Shown here piece by piece: positions 1-9,724 of a stretch of DNA of 64,000 nucleotides. Where the stretch lies: contig NZ_VFMS01000001.1 of assembly GCF_006715165.1 (NCBI RefSeq), positions 2,914,001 through 2,978,000 on the forward strand, given 5' to 3'. The notes under the pieces were generated by a model. The model did not search any database. It was not told where the DNA came from and saw only the letters and a program-made list of their open reading frames with translations. Each line of letters begins with the position of its first letter. The stretch's first letter is position 1. Made by a program: the position numbers and the translations under genes. Source of the DNA: Arthrobacter sp. SLBN-122. Its GTDB lineage: Bacteria > Actinomycetota > Actinomycetes > Actinomycetales > Micrococcaceae.

Positions 1-1995
1 GGACACCACTTCCGCTGACGACACAACGAACACGTTCCGCTGGTCGGACCAGTTGTCCAGCGGTGCCTCGACCCGGTCGAAGTGCTGCCACCAGAACTGC
101 TTGCGCTCACGCCGGTGGTATCCGGTGGCGGCCGCCACCATGGCGATGGCGCGCTCGTCATCAGTCCAGGGGCGGTCGTCCGGCAGGCCGGCAAGATACC
201 CGCGGAGCCTGCTTTCCTCCGGCGTCTCCTCGGCAGGGTTTGCATCATCCGAGTCGGTTGCTGCCGGAGCCGGAACGTGGGCTGGCTGCGGAGCAGCATC
301 ACGGGGATCTGCAGCCTCGGCTCCGCCACCCTGCCTGCCACCGGCTCCCAACTGGAGCAACCAGTCCCGCAGCCGCAGGGTGGAGAGGCAGTCGTACTGG
401 TTGTAGTCGGAAATCGAGTTAAGGATCCTGTCGGCTTCGTCCTGACGCCCCTCGTCGCGTGCGGCGCAGTAGGAGGCATAGGCCACCACGGAAGCACCAG
501 CATCCTTGACGTCACCGGAGCGGAGGTTGTCTCCCATGTACAGCGGTTCCAGCTTCTTGATGGAGTACGACGCTTCCGAGATCCGGAGGGAATGCCGCAC
601 CGTTGCGTACAGGTCCACCAGCAGCCCCTGTCGGAGCCAGTCATCAACCGTGTCCTCGCCGGCCTGGTGCACGAGGGAGAGATTCCGCAGCGCCGTCTTT
701 TCGTATGGGGCGTAGTGGTACACGTGCATGTCCGGATACCGGGCACGCCGCTTCTCCACGTAGTCCAGGAAGTCCAGGAAGGCGCGGCGTTCCCCGGAAC
801 GGGAGTGTGCCCAGAATGGGCGGAACACCGGCTCGCTTTCCGTTCCCGCAACCGGCGCCTCGACCACGCCGAAGAGGTATTCAATGCCCCAGGCGCCTGT
901 GGCGGGTTCCTGCCACAGCGGATCGCCCTCGAAGTCGAAGAAGATGTCCCCGGCACTGGGTGCAGGCAACGATCCGATGGTGTGGTCAGGCAGGACCGTG
1001 TAGGAGACCGTGTGCGGCAGGCCATCCTTGGTAAACGTCCGCGAGCCGGCCGGCTGCTCCAGGCCCAGCTGCATCCGTGCCTGCGCCCGGAGCCGGACCA
1101 CTGAGTTCCTGGCCTCGCCGGCCGGCATGGCCGCGAGTTCATCGATGGTGGTGATGTTTGCGTCATGGAGTTTCCGCCGCTGGACCACGGACATGCCCGC
1201 AACCATCAGCAGGTCCCGGTGGAGCTGCACCTGCTCCGCACAATAGTCGCAGCGCCCGCAATGCACGATGCCGTCCTGCTGCCACTGCACAGGGACGTCA
1301 GCGGCCCTGTGGCCGGCTGTGAGTTGGCGGAAGCGCCGCCGTCGCTCGCGGAAGACGGGCAGCAGGTCCGGCAGGGAATGGCTGCTCCGCAGCCAGTCGT
1401 CGCCGAGGCGGGTGCCGAGCACCAGCGTGACGACGGGCGAGGGATCCAGCCCCATCCCGAGGAGCTGGTCGCCGTAGGCCGCAAGCTGCAGTAATGCGCC
1501 TACCTTTGCGTGCCGGGCGAGCTTGGTGTCCCAAACCTCGTAACGGCCCGGACTCCCGGTACCCGCGGCCTCGTTGACCAGGAAATCGGCGTAGCCCAGG
1601 AATTCGCCGTCGAAGAAGGTGGCCTGGAATACGACGTCCGCTCCGGATCTTAGGGCGAGTTCGGTCTCTGCGTGTTTGGCCTGCAGCTCGCCACGCAGGT
1701 TGTCGCCGCGCTCCAGCGAGTAGACGCCCGACCCGCGGCTGGCATCCCATTCGCCGTACTTGGCCACCAGGCTTGCGAGCACGGTCTGCTCGTGCCGATC
1801 GCCCAGCTCACCGGCACGCCTCTGCATCTCATCAGCGGGGAACTCTGCCTTGGGAGCGCGTCCCAGCTTTTCGTCCAGGATGCGGAGCGTGCGGTATTCA
1901 CACTCGGATGCAGCAACAAGGTCGCTGGCTGAGAAGACCAGGTCCGGCGGCGCAGCGGATCCGTCATGACCAACGGCAGCGTCCAGCAGAAACAC
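1..1995 (-). CDS. TM0106-family RecB-like putative nuclease (N-terminal part, runs off the window)
   Basis: The frame opens with GTG at 1995 (MFLLDAAVGHDG...) and stays open for 665 codons to the left edge, so the C-terminus is outside the window. The first ~280 residues look like the RecB-type PD-(D/E)XK region, followed by a cysteine cluster (CGRCDYC). A DnaQ/RNase H-like exonuclease segment comes next, with IFFDFEGDP, HYAPYEKTALRNL and YDCLSTLRLRDWL. That order is typical of the TM0106 family. Family members in actinobacteria usually continue into a DNA2-like AAA helicase, which would lie beyond base 1. Its biological role is not well defined; nucleic-acid processing is inferred from the domains. 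Nearest neighbour is terC downstream of recQ, also on the minus strand, after a gap of about 95 bp. Confidence 0.8.
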   Translation of the reverse strand, partial: MFLLDAAVGHDGSAAPPDLVFSASDLVAASECEYRTLRILDEKLGRAPKAEFPADEMQRRAGELGDRHEQTVLASLVAKYGEWDASRGSGVYSLERGDNLRGELQAKHAETELALRSGADVVFQATFFDGEFLGYADFLVNEAAGTGSPGRYEVWDTKLARHAKVGALLQLAAYGDQLLGMGLDPSPVVTLVLGTRLGDDWLRSSHSLPDLLPVFRERRRRFRQLTAGHRAADVPVQWQQDGIVHCGRCDYCAEQVQLHRDLLMVAGMSVVQRRKLHDANITTIDELAAMPAGEARNSVVRLRAQARMQLGLEQPAGSRTFTKDGLPHTVSYTVLPDHTIGSLPAPSAGDIFFDFEGDPLWQEPATGAWGIEYLFGVVEAPVAGTESEPVFRPFWAHSRSGERRAFLDFLDYVEKRRARYPDMHVYHYAPYEKTALRNLSLVHQAGEDTVDDWLRQGLLVDLYATVRHSLRISEASYSIKKLEPLYMGDNLRSGDVKDAGASVVAYASYCAARDEGRQDEADRILNSISDYNQYDCLSTLRLRDWLLQLGAGGRQGGGAEAADPRDAAPQPAHVPAPAATDSDDANPAEETPEESRLRGYLAGLPDDRPWTDDERAIAMVAAATGYHRRERKQFWWQHFDRVEAPLDNWSDQRNVFVVSSAEVVS

Positions 1996-2089
1996 GGGGC
2001 CTCCCCAACTGTTTGCAGGCCCGGAGACGATTCCCCTGGCCTTTAATCAAACCTAGCAAGAGGGACTGACAAACAGGCGGGCCAGCCGG

Positions 2090-3292
2090 TCAGCCCTCGG
2101 CGGCAGCAGCCCGGACCTGGGCCTTGTCGTGTTCGGCATGGGCGTTGCGCAGCAGCTCCATGAACTCGGTTTCGTTGCGGACCAGCCGCTTGTACTTCTC
2201 GGGAAGTTTGCGGATCTGGGCCTCTTCGCGGCACATCCGCGCGAAGATCTTGTCGCGTTCGGCCATGTCCGTTTCGTAGTTGAGGTCCAGGTATTCGGTG
2301 GCGTGGCGCCGCGCCCCGGACACGGCGTTCTTGGCTTTGCCTTTGGGACTGAAGATGGACGCCAGGATTGTCATCACCAGGACACCCAGGATGACGCCCA
2401 GCGAGACGCCGGTGCTGACCTCCACCACGTTGACGTGCTTGCCGTCATTGATGAAGGGAAGGGTGTTCTCGTGCAGGGCGTGCAGGATGAGCTTCACGCC
2501 GATGAAGCCCAGGATGACCGCCAAACCGTAGGAGAGGAAGATCAGCCGGTCCAGCAGGCCGTCGATCAGGAAGAACAGCTGGCGCAGGCCCATCAACGAG
2601 AACGCGGTGGCGGTGAACACGATGAACACGTTCTGGGTGAGGCCGAAGATCGCCGGGATGGAGTCCAGGGCGAACAGGATGTCCGTGCCGCCGATGGCCA
2701 CCATCACCAGCAGCATTGGGGTCAGGACCCGTTTGCCGTTCTCCACCGTGAAGAGCTTGTCGCCGTCGTAGTGTTCCGACGCCGGCAGGAACTTCTTGGC
2801 GAGCCGGACCACCAGGCCTTCAGAGTCGTCGTCGTGGTTGTCCGGCTTGAGCAGGTTGCCCGCGGTGACCAGCAGGATGAGCCCGAAGATGTAGAACACC
2901 CAGGCGAAACTGTTGATCAGTGCCGCGCCCAGGAAGATGAACGCCGTGCGGGCGATCAGCGAGAAGACGATGCCGAACAGCAGCACCTTTTGCTGGTCCG
3001 CGCGGGGCACTTTGAAGCTGGCCATGATGATGAGGAAGACGAAGAGGTTGTCCACCGACAACGCCTTCTCCGTCACGTAGCCTGCGAAGTATTCGGTGCC
3101 CATCTCGGGTCCGCCGAACAGCAGTACCGCCAGCCCGAACAGCACCGCAATGCCCACGTAGATGGCGGACCAGGTGGCGGATTCCTTCAGGGAAGGGGTG
3201 TGGGCCTTCCGGACGTGGAAGAAGAAATCGAAGGCCAGCAGCCCCACGATTCCCGCGATGGTCAGGGTCCAGACATAAGCAGGTACTTCCAC
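2090..3292 (-). CDS. TerC/Alx family integral membrane protein
   Basis: 400 aa with about seven to nine hydrophobic segments. It has the TerC signature region (LSVDNLFVFLIIMASFKVP) and an acidic intramembrane motif further on (GGTDILFALDSIPAIFG). Members of this family handle metal ions: E. coli Alx and Bacillus homologues export manganese, and TerC proteins confer tellurite resistance. The charged C-terminal tail of about 90 residues is cytoplasmic and lineage-variable. It lies 37 bp downstream of recQ on the same strand and may be cotranscribed. I saw no room for a yybP-ykoY manganese riboswitch directly in front of it. The exact substrate cannot be told from sequence. Confidence 0.9.
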   Translation of the reverse strand: MEVPAYVWTLTIAGIVGLLAFDFFFHVRKAHTPSLKESATWSAIYVGIAVLFGLAVLLFGGPEMGTEYFAGYVTEKALSVDNLFVFLIIMASFKVPRADQQKVLLFGIVFSLIARTAFIFLGAALINSFAWVFYIFGLILLVTAGNLLKPDNHDDDSEGLVVRLAKKFLPASEHYDGDKLFTVENGKRVLTPMLLVMVAIGGTDILFALDSIPAIFGLTQNVFIVFTATAFSLMGLRQLFFLIDGLLDRLIFLSYGLAVILGFIGVKLILHALHENTLPFINDGKHVNVVEVSTGVSLGVILGVLVMTILASIFSPKGKAKNAVSGARRHATEYLDLNYETDMAERDKIFARMCREEAQIRKLPEKYKRLVRNETEFMELLRNAHAEHDKAQVRAAAAEG

Positions 3293-3329
3293 GCGGCGGG
3301 CCTTTCGTCGGAGGGTCCCTCCAGCGTAC

Positions 3330-5009
3330 CTAAGCGGGCTTCAGGAGTTCATTCTCCACAACGGCGGACCGGGACAGCGTTTTGTACCCCTCCTGTTCAA
3401 AGAGCACCGTGATGACATCGTCCTCGTGCCGCATCACCAGGCCGGGGCCCCACTCCTTGTGGACCACCGCGGACTGCAGCGGGAATGGTTCGTCGGCGGC
3501 GGAAGCCGGCCCGCCGCCGTCGGACGCCTTGCCTGGCTGCTCCACGTCCCCTGCAGCGGCCGCAGCAGCGCACCCGTCACAGTTTCCGCAGGGCTCCGGC
3601 AGGTCCTCGCCGGAGTAACCCAGCAGGAACTGCCGCCGGCAGCCGTCCGTCTCCGCGTAGGCGCGCATCATGGTGAGCCGGGACTGGTCCACGCGCTGCC
3701 GGGCCTCGGCGAGTTCGACGGCGTCGCCCACCAGTGTGGGCAGCTTGGCTTTGGAGGTCAGCCGGATTCCGCGCTTGCCCGTGGTGACGGCGCCAATTTC
3801 CTCCAACTGGTTGATGAGTCCGGTGATGCGGCGGGCGGGTAACCCGGTCAGCTCTGCCAACGACGCCTTGGGTGCGGGAGCCTTGGCGGTCTTGAGGATC
3901 TTCAGCACAGCCATCAGCGAATCCGTGTCGGGGGAGTGGGTGCTGAAGAACTTCCGAAGCCCCAGGTCCTCGGAGCGGTAATGCAGCACGGCGGATGCGG
4001 GTTCGCCGTCCCTGCCTGCCCGTCCGATCTCCTGGTAGTAGGAGTCCAGGGATTCCGGGATGTCCGCATGCACCACAAACCGGACGTTCGGCTTGTCGAT
4101 GCCCATGCCGAATGCGGTGGTGGCGACCACGACGTCCAGTTTGTCGGCCAGGAACAGCTCGTGGATGTGTTCCCGGTCCTTGGCGGAACGGCCTGCATGG
4201 TAGGCCTCAGCGCGCAGCCCCTCCTTTTCCAGCTTGGCCGCGTACTTCTCCGTGTCCTTCCGGGTGGCCGCATAGAGCAGGCACTGCCCCTCCCCAGCCA
4301 GGTCCGCCACCTGGGCAAGCACCGCCTTGCGCTTGCCCTTGTCCTCGTGGTGCCGGACCACGTCCAGGCTGATGTTGGGCCGGTCGAAGCCGTGGACCAG
4401 GACCAGGGGGGCCTCCATGCCCAGCCGCTCCACGATCTCGTCCCTGACCGGCGGGGAGGCAGTGGCGGTCAAGGCAGCCACGGGCGGGTTCCCCAGCTGC
4501 TCCCGGACATTGCCCAGGGCCAGGTAATCGGGGCGGAAGTCGTGGCCCCAGGACGAAACGCAATGGGCCTCGTCCACCACGAACAGCGAGATGTCCAGGG
4601 CTTTGATCCGGTCCACGGTGGCCTGCTTGGCCAGCTGCTCCGGCGCGAGGAAGAGAAACACGGTCCTGCCGTCCTCAACGGCCTGCCATGAGGCCTCGAC
4701 GTCGGTGTCGCTGTGCGAGGAGTTGATGGCCACCGCCGCATCCGGCCCCAGGACCTGGACCAGCCCGTCAAGCTGGTCCTCCTGCAAGGCTATAAGCGGT
4801 GAAACAACGACGGCGGGACGTCCCGTGGTCCTGTGCAGGTGCAGGGCGGCGATTTGGTAGATGGCGGACTTGCCGTATCCGGTGGGCATGACGGCCAGGA
4901 CATCGCGGCCGTCCGAAAGGGCCGCCATACCGGCTAGTTGGCCGTCCCGCAGGTGGGGCAGCGAGAAGGGAGATTCAGCAAGGGCACGAAGGGCTGGTTC
5001 GTCGGACAT
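3330..5009 (-). CDS. recQ: RecQ family ATP-dependent DNA helicase
   Basis: 559 aa from the ATG at 5009. The longer open frame upstream (to 5231) is arginine-rich and unlike a helicase N-terminus, so I reject it. Visible motifs are Walker A MPTGYGKS (about residues 41-48), the DEAH box in [24 protein letters not shown] (motif III), and the motif V/VI region [14 protein letters not shown]...[12 protein letters not shown] zinc-binding cysteine set (C...CGNCDGC) follows the RQC-like region. The last ~75 residues are not an HRDC domain but a short C-terminal module common in actinobacterial RecQ-like proteins. The protein unwinds DNA 3'-5' in recombination and repair. It probably forms an operon with the downstream terC-like gene. 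Confidence 0.93.
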   Translation of the reverse strand: MSDEPALRALAESPFSLPHLRDGQLAGMAALSDGRDVLAVMPTGYGKSAIYQIAALHLHRTTGRPAVVVSPLIALQEDQLDGLVQVLGPDAAVAINSSHSDTDVEASWQAVEDGRTVFLFLAPEQLAKQATVDRIKALDISLFVVDEAHCVSSWGHDFRPDYLALGNVREQLGNPPVAALTATASPPVRDEIVERLGMEAPLVLVHGFDRPNISLDVVRHHEDKGKRKAVLAQVADLAGEGQCLLYAATRKDTEKYAAKLEKEGLRAEAYHAGRSAKDREHIHELFLADKLDVVVATTAFGMGIDKPNVRFVVHADIPESLDSYYQEIGRAGRDGEPASAVLHYRSEDLGLRKFFSTHSPDTDSLMAVLKILKTAKAPAPKASLAELTGLPARRITGLINQLEEIGAVTTGKRGIRLTSKAKLPTLVGDAVELAEARQRVDQSRLTMMRAYAETDGCRRQFLLGYSGEDLPEPCGNCDGCAAAAAAGDVEQPGKASDGGGPASAADEPFPLQSAVVHKEWGPGLVMRHEDDVITVLFEQEGYKTLSRSAVVENELLKPA

Positions 5010-5452
5010 GAAAAGTGGCTCCGCACAGACGCAATCTGGGGCCGCTTGCTTCAGCCGTAGGAACCACCCTACGCCAGCCCTGCCCCGCCGTCGCAACCTC
5101 CTGCGTTGGCAACTCCCTGCCATGTGGACTTTTCCCCTCGGCATGCGACGGGGATTTGTCCATAAGGCGGGGATAGGGCGCCTGGGTGCGTTTGGCAGAA
5201 CAGCGGGCGCGGGTTGTGCAGCGCAGGCCACAATAGCGCTTTCCCCTATGGAATGCTCCCCTAAACAAGGGGCTTCCTACCCCTAGACCACTGTCAGGGC
5301 CCCTCCCTAGACTGGGCGGATCCCCACCCGGGAACCGGTACCTGACCGCGCTAAATCTCCAAGACCCATGGGCCAGCACTGTTCCCACGCGGGATGTCTC
5401 ACCTACCCAGATCACGGCCGTCCCACCGGACGCCTGACTACAGGAGCGATAG
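5010..5452. other. Intergenic region between divergent recQ and fdhA
   Basis: 443 bp without a convincing gene. It must hold promoters for both flanking genes. I see small inverted repeats, for example CCCCT-AAACA-AGGGG near 5260-5274, and an AGGAG ribosome binding site eight bases before the fdhA start. I could not assign -35/-10 elements with any confidence. Confidence 0.5.
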
Positions 5453-6664
5453 ATGACAGGGAACAAAGCCGTTGCCTACAAAGAAGCCGGCAAGGTGGAA
5501 GTAATCGATATTGACTATCCGACGTTTGAGCTCAAGGACGGGCCAGGCGTCAACCCCGCGAATGTGGGACGCCCGGTCAACCATGGAGTGATTCTCAAAA
5601 CGGTGGCCACCAACATCTGCGGCTCGGACCAGCACATGGTCCGCGGACGCACCACGGCCCCGCCCAACCTGGTGCTGGGCCACGAAATCACCGGCGAAGT
5701 GGTGGAAGTGGGCCGGGACGTCGAGTTCATCAAGGTGGGCGACCTCTGCTCGGTGCCGTTTAATATCGCCTGCGGCCGCTGCCGGAACTGCAAGGAGCGC
5801 AAGACCGGCATTTGCCTGAATGTCAATCCCGCCCGGCCCGGCGCCGCCTACGGCTACGTGGACATGGGCGGCTGGGTTGGCGGCCAGGCCAACTACGTCC
5901 TGGTTCCGTACGCCGACTGGAACCTGCTGAAATTCCCGGACAAGGACCGGGCCATGGAGAAGATCATGGACCTGGCCATGCTCTCCGACATCTTCCCCAC
6001 CGGGTTCCACGGCGCCACCACCGCGGGCGTGGGCGTCGGCTCCACCGTCTACATTGCCGGAGCAGGTCCCGTGGGCCTGGCAGCGGCGACCAGTGCACAT
6101 CTGCTGGGTGCCGCCGTCGTGATTGTCGGCGACATGAACGAAGACCGCCTGGCGCGTGCACGCGGTTTTGGCTGCGAAACCGTGGACCTGACCCAGGGCG
6201 AGCCGAAGGACCAGATTGAGCAGATCCTTGGCGTGCCCGAAGTTGACTGCGCCGTTGACGCGGTGGGCTTCGAAGCGCGGGGCCACGGCAAGGGCGCGCA
6301 GGAAGCACCCGCAACCGTGCTGAACACCCTGATGGACATCACCGCGGCGGGCGGTGCCCTGGGAATCCCCGGACTGTACGTGACCGGTGACCCGGGCGGC
6401 ATTGACGAGGCGGCACAGAAGGGATCGTTGAGCCTGAGCCTTGGTACCGGTTGGGCAAAGTCGCTGAGCTTCACCACCGGCCAGTGTCCGGTCATGAAGT
6501 ACAACCGGCAGCTGATGATGGCCATCCTCAATGACAAGGTCAGCATCGCCAAGAACGTCAACGCCAAGGCCATCCCCTTGGAGGAGGCGCCCCAGGGCTA
6601 CGCGGAGTTCGACGCCGGCGCAGCCACCAAGTACGTCCTGAACCCGAACGGCTACTTGAGCTGA
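5453..6664 (+). CDS. fdhA: Glutathione-independent formaldehyde dehydrogenase (zinc, NAD-dependent)
   Basis: 403 aa, the usual length for this medium-chain dehydrogenase. It oxidises formaldehyde to formate with NAD without needing free glutathione. The catalytic zinc ligands C56 (NICGSD) and H77 (GHE) are present. So is the structural zinc cluster CGRCRNCKERKTGIC and the Rossmann motif GAGPVGLAA. The long insert around GHGKGAQEAPATVLN and the SLSLGTGWAKS segment are characteristic of the Pseudomonas putida type enzyme. The AGGAG ribosome binding site at about 5442-5446 supports the start. It appears to be a single-gene unit. Formaldehyde would come from demethylation reactions, typical of soil actinobacteria. 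Confidence 0.93.
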   Translation: MTGNKAVAYKEAGKVEVIDIDYPTFELKDGPGVNPANVGRPVNHGVILKTVATNICGSDQHMVRGRTTAPPNLVLGHEITGEVVEVGRDVEFIKVGDLCSVPFNIACGRCRNCKERKTGICLNVNPARPGAAYGYVDMGGWVGGQANYVLVPYADWNLLKFPDKDRAMEKIMDLAMLSDIFPTGFHGATTAGVGVGSTVYIAGAGPVGLAAATSAHLLGAAVVIVGDMNEDRLARARGFGCETVDLTQGEPKDQIEQILGVPEVDCAVDAVGFEARGHGKGAQEAPATVLNTLMDITAAGGALGIPGLYVTGDPGGIDEAAQKGSLSLSLGTGWAKSLSFTTGQCPVMKYNRQLMMAILNDKVSIAKNVNAKAIPLEEAPQGYAEFDAGAATKYVLNPNGYLS

Positions 6665-6778
6665 CGGGTCGGCGGGCGGGGATGCCACCAAGGACCCCTT
6701 GCTTGCGGAAATAAGTGCTGCCCGGGCCGGGTTAGGCTTTGCACGGGCAGCACAAACCCGCAAACGAAGGAGTTTCCC

Positions 6779-7132
6779 TTGAATGACATCACCGTCCGCC
6801 ACAACCCGGGACGCGAACGTTTCGAGATCCTCGACGCCGGCAACGTCATTGGCAAGGCGGCGTACAAGGAGTACGACGGCGGGGAGTCGCCTCAGCGGAT
6901 CTTCTACCACACGGTGATCAACGAGGAATACGGCGGGCAGGGCCTGGCCGGCGTACTGGCCACGGCTGCGCTGAACAGGACGGTGGCCGCCGGGAGCGGC
7001 ATCATTCCGGTGTGCCCGTTCATCAAGAAGTTCCTGGCCAAACACCCCGAATATTCGGCCAGCGCAGTGCCCGTGGCACCGGCCCACCTGGAATTCCTGG
7101 ACGCAGCGCTGGCTGCCCGAACCCGCGGCTAG
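6779..7132 (+). CDS. GNAT-type N-acetyltransferase, YjdJ-like
   Basis: 117 aa starting with TTG at 6779. The start is set by the strong AAGGAG at 6767-6772, six bases upstream; the nearby ATG at 6783 is out of frame. The compact domain carries the acetyl-CoA binding loop YGGQGLAGVLATAAL and ends with the conserved CPFIKKFLAKHPEY. This pattern belongs to the small single-domain YjdJ-type GNAT family. Substrate unknown. It follows fdhA by 114 bp and could be read from its own promoter. Confidence 0.85.
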   Translation: MNDITVRHNPGRERFEILDAGNVIGKAAYKEYDGGESPQRIFYHTVINEEYGGQGLAGVLATAALNRTVAAGSGIIPVCPFIKKFLAKHPEYSASAVPVAPAHLEFLDAALAARTRG

Positions 7133-7275
7133 GCGAACCTTAAAACAGGGGTATGGAACACTCCGCCAGCCTTCAGGAAGCTCCCAACGTCCGGTGATTT
7201 AATCAGCATCTGTCAGCGAGGTTCATTGCCGCGCTGACGGTGTTTTGATTGCCGAGGCGGGACAGGAGCCCTTGT

Positions 7276-8226
7276 ATGTCCGTGCACCCCGTGGTGCCCA
7301 AGCCAGGCCGCGGTGCTCCCTCGCCGCCGCCGGGCACGCCGTCCTCCGGCGGGCCGTCTTCCAGCAGGAAACGGGGCCATAGACGGCTGCTGGTTCTGGC
7401 CCTTGTGGTGGTGCTGGTCATTGTCGGCACCATTACCCTGGCCGTGGTCCGGTCCGTGCCGCCCACGGGCGCAGTGGTTCCCACCCAGCCGGCCATCCCC
7501 GCGTCACCGGTGGCGGCAGCTCCGCCGTCGTTGCAGGACAGCGTGGACGACATCCTCAGTGAGGCGGACGAGTACCGGATCGGGCTGGCGCTCGCGGACG
7601 TGTCCGGTGGCGCGGAACGGACGTTCGGCGACGGGGACACATTCACGGCTGCCAGCACGGCCAAGATCCTCACCGCCGCCGCCTACTACCACCTCGTGGA
7701 AAACGGGCAGGCGAGCCTGGATGACGCGATGGGTGACTACGACGCCGCGTTCCAGCTCAAGGCCATGGTCAATGACAGCAACAACGACTCTTGGCTGCTG
7801 CTGATGGACGCCGTGGGCTACCCGGAGTTGATCGCCTACGCGGACTCCATCGGCGTCACTTATGACCCTGAACAAAATCTCCTGACCGCGGCCGATATGG
7901 CCCTGATCCTGAAGAAGCTCTATGCGGGAGAGCTCCTGGACAAGGACAACACGACGGAGCTGCTCAGCTACATGCGGGACACGAACAACGAAGACCTCAT
8001 TCCGGCCGGCTCAAGATCCGGCGTGGACGTTCACCACAAGTACGGGGAAGTGTCCGGGGAACTGCACGACGCCGCACTCCTGAGCTACCGCGGCTCGACG
8101 TTCGCGCTGGTCATCTACACGGAGAACCCTGACGGCGCGCCGGATGACGGCCAGGCCCAAGTGATCCGGGACCTGACCCGCGCCGTGGAGGACGCACTGT
8201 TCCCGGTGGTGCCGGCGGGCAAGTAG
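7276..8226 (+). CDS. Membrane-anchored serine hydrolase, class A beta-lactamase-like
   Basis: 316 aa from the ATG at 7276, chosen because AGGAG (7264-7268) lies seven bases upstream; a TTG at 7249 would add nine residues. An N-terminal proline-rich cytoplasmic stretch is followed by one hydrophobic segment (LLVLALVVVLVIVGTITLAVV) and a linker, then the catalytic domain outside the membrane. Active-site motifs are S-x-x-K (STAK), an SDN-like SNN (NDSNNDSW), and a KTG-like K-Y-G (HHKYGEVSG). Such proteins in actinobacteria are annotated as serine hydrolases or putative penicillin-binding proteins; beta-lactam hydrolysis is not implied. No genetic partner is obvious. Confidence 0.85.
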   Translation: MSVHPVVPKPGRGAPSPPPGTPSSGGPSSSRKRGHRRLLVLALVVVLVIVGTITLAVVRSVPPTGAVVPTQPAIPASPVAAAPPSLQDSVDDILSEADEYRIGLALADVSGGAERTFGDGDTFTAASTAKILTAAAYYHLVENGQASLDDAMGDYDAAFQLKAMVNDSNNDSWLLLMDAVGYPELIAYADSIGVTYDPEQNLLTAADMALILKKLYAGELLDKDNTTELLSYMRDTNNEDLIPAGSRSGVDVHHKYGEVSGELHDAALLSYRGSTFALVIYTENPDGAPDDGQAQVIRDLTRAVEDALFPVVPAGK

Positions 8227-8295
8227 CGCCCGCCACACCAAAGCAGGAAGCCCGCCAGGTCGCCCCGGGCGGAAGCTTTAGGCCAGACTGTTACC

Positions 8296-9657
8296 GTGAG
8301 CAACAACCCCCGGACTGCCCTGGCCGTCGCCGGCCTCAGCCTGGGCACGGCACTGAACCCGCTGAACTCCTCCATGATCGCCGTGGCCCTGGTAGTGCTG
8401 CGCGCCGACTTCGGGCTCGACGTCGCCGCCGTGACCTGGGTGGTGACCTCCTTCTACCTTGCCTCCGCAGCCGGGCAGCCGGTAATGGGCAGGCTGGCCG
8501 ACCGGTTCGGGCCGCGGCGGATGTTCATGCTGGGGATGGGGCTGGTGGCCGTCACCTGTGCCCTGGCTCCGCTGGCCCCGAACTTCGCGCTGCTCTGCGT
8601 GGCGCGGGCGGTGATGGCGCTGGGAACAGCCACCGCATATCCCAGCGCCGTGGTGATGGTGGGCGCCCTCGCGCATCAGGCCAAGGTGGATTCGGCCCGG
8701 CCGCTGGGCCGGCTGCAGATGGCCAACACGTCCGCAGCCGCCGTGGGCCCGGTGGTCGGCGGCCTGCTGGTGGGATTCGTGGGCTGGGAGTCGCTGTTCC
8801 TGATCAACGTCCCGCTGGCGCTCGCGGCATTGCTGATCGTGCGCAAGGCCGCGCCGCCGGACAAGGTCCGGGAACGGGGCAGCGTCGCGGAACTGGTGCG
8901 GGACTCCGACGTCCCAGGCATCGCCGGGTTCATCGGTGCGCTCCTGCTGGTCATGATGGCGGCCCTGAACGTGGCCCCGGACTACCGCTGGTTGATGCTG
9001 GCCGGCGGGACCGTCACCGGGGCACTGTTTGCCTGGCGGGAGCTGCGGTTCGCCAAACCCTTCCTGGACCTGCGGCTGCTGGGCCGGAACAGGCCGCTGA
9101 TGCTGGTGTACCTGGCCTTCGCGGTGTTCAGCAGCGTCTACTACTTCGTCTTCTTCGGCCTCCCGCAGCTGCTGCAGGAAGCCGGCGGCTACGATCCCGG
9201 CGTAGTGGGCCTGCTGATGCTGCCCCTGGCGGGCATGTCCGTGGTGGCCACGCCGTGGGCAGTCTCCGCCATGGGAAGGTTCGGCGTCCGGCGGGTGCTG
9301 CTTGCCGGCGTCGTCCTTTTGACTGTGGTGGCGGCACTCATGTGGCTGCTAACCGGCACGCTGGCCATCCCTTTCGTGGTGGTCCTGACAGCCCTCATGG
9401 GCATCCCGTACGGCACGGTCAGCATCGCCTCCAACCAGGGCATGTTCGTGTCCACGCGGCCCCAGGACCGCGGGGTGGCTGCCGGGATCTACCAGACCTG
9501 CCGCTACGTGGGCGCGATTACCGCCACTGTGATGATCGGTGTTTTTGCGTCCGGCGGGGTGCACCAGGACAGCTGGATGCGGATGGTCCTGGCCATGCTG
9601 GTGCTCTGTGCCGTGACATTCGGAATCTCTGTGTTCTGGCGGCCGCAGAAAGTGTAG
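8296..9657 (+). CDS. MFS transporter, probable drug exporter
   Basis: 453 aa with a GTG start at 8296. It has about 12 to 14 hydrophobic helices. Motif A is visible as GRLADRFGPRRMF between helices 2 and 3, and the helix 4-5 region RAVMALGTATAYPSAVVM is like that of the DHA2 (QacA/EmrB) group. Proton-driven efflux of small lipophilic compounds is the likely role; the substrate is not predictable. It starts 69 bp after the serine hydrolase gene on the same strand. No local transcriptional regulator accompanies it. Confidence 0.88.
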   Translation: MSNNPRTALAVAGLSLGTALNPLNSSMIAVALVVLRADFGLDVAAVTWVVTSFYLASAAGQPVMGRLADRFGPRRMFMLGMGLVAVTCALAPLAPNFALLCVARAVMALGTATAYPSAVVMVGALAHQAKVDSARPLGRLQMANTSAAAVGPVVGGLLVGFVGWESLFLINVPLALAALLIVRKAAPPDKVRERGSVAELVRDSDVPGIAGFIGALLLVMMAALNVAPDYRWLMLAGGTVTGALFAWRELRFAKPFLDLRLLGRNRPLMLVYLAFAVFSSVYYFVFFGLPQLLQEAGGYDPGVVGLLMLPLAGMSVVATPWAVSAMGRFGVRRVLLAGVVLLTVVAALMWLLTGTLAIPFVVVLTALMGIPYGTVSIASNQGMFVSTRPQDRGVAAGIYQTCRYVGAITATVMIGVFASGGVHQDSWMRMVLAMLVLCAVTFGISVFWRPQKV

Positions 9658-9724
9658 GCGTGCTCCCCGCGAAGCGTCGGGGAAACCCCTATAAAGCGTG
9701 CGGTGGGCGTGCCATGCTGGCCGA

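Noticed and set aside
82..1104. Plus-strand open frame opposite the partial nuclease gene
   Set aside because: The minus strand gives recognisable nuclease motifs over the same bases; this frame gives none.
2090..3329. Possible manganese riboswitch (yybP-ykoY) ahead of the TerC-type gene
   Set aside because: Only 37 bp separate it from the recQ stop codon, too short for that RNA, and no matching motif is visible.
2129..3412. Plus-strand open frame opposite the TerC gene
   Set aside because: Rich in Gln, Asp, Glu and Val with no domain; it is the reverse complement of a clear membrane protein.
5010..5231. Longer N-terminus for RecQ
   Set aside because: The extra 74 residues are Arg/Pro-rich and precede the normal RecQ start; the ATG at 5009 begins the conserved part.
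5438..7087. Long minus-strand open frame opposite fdhA
   Set aside because: It is the antisense shadow of the formaldehyde dehydrogenase and GNAT genes; composition is dominated by Val, Gly and His from high-GC antisense codons and it has no recognisable domain or ribosome binding site.
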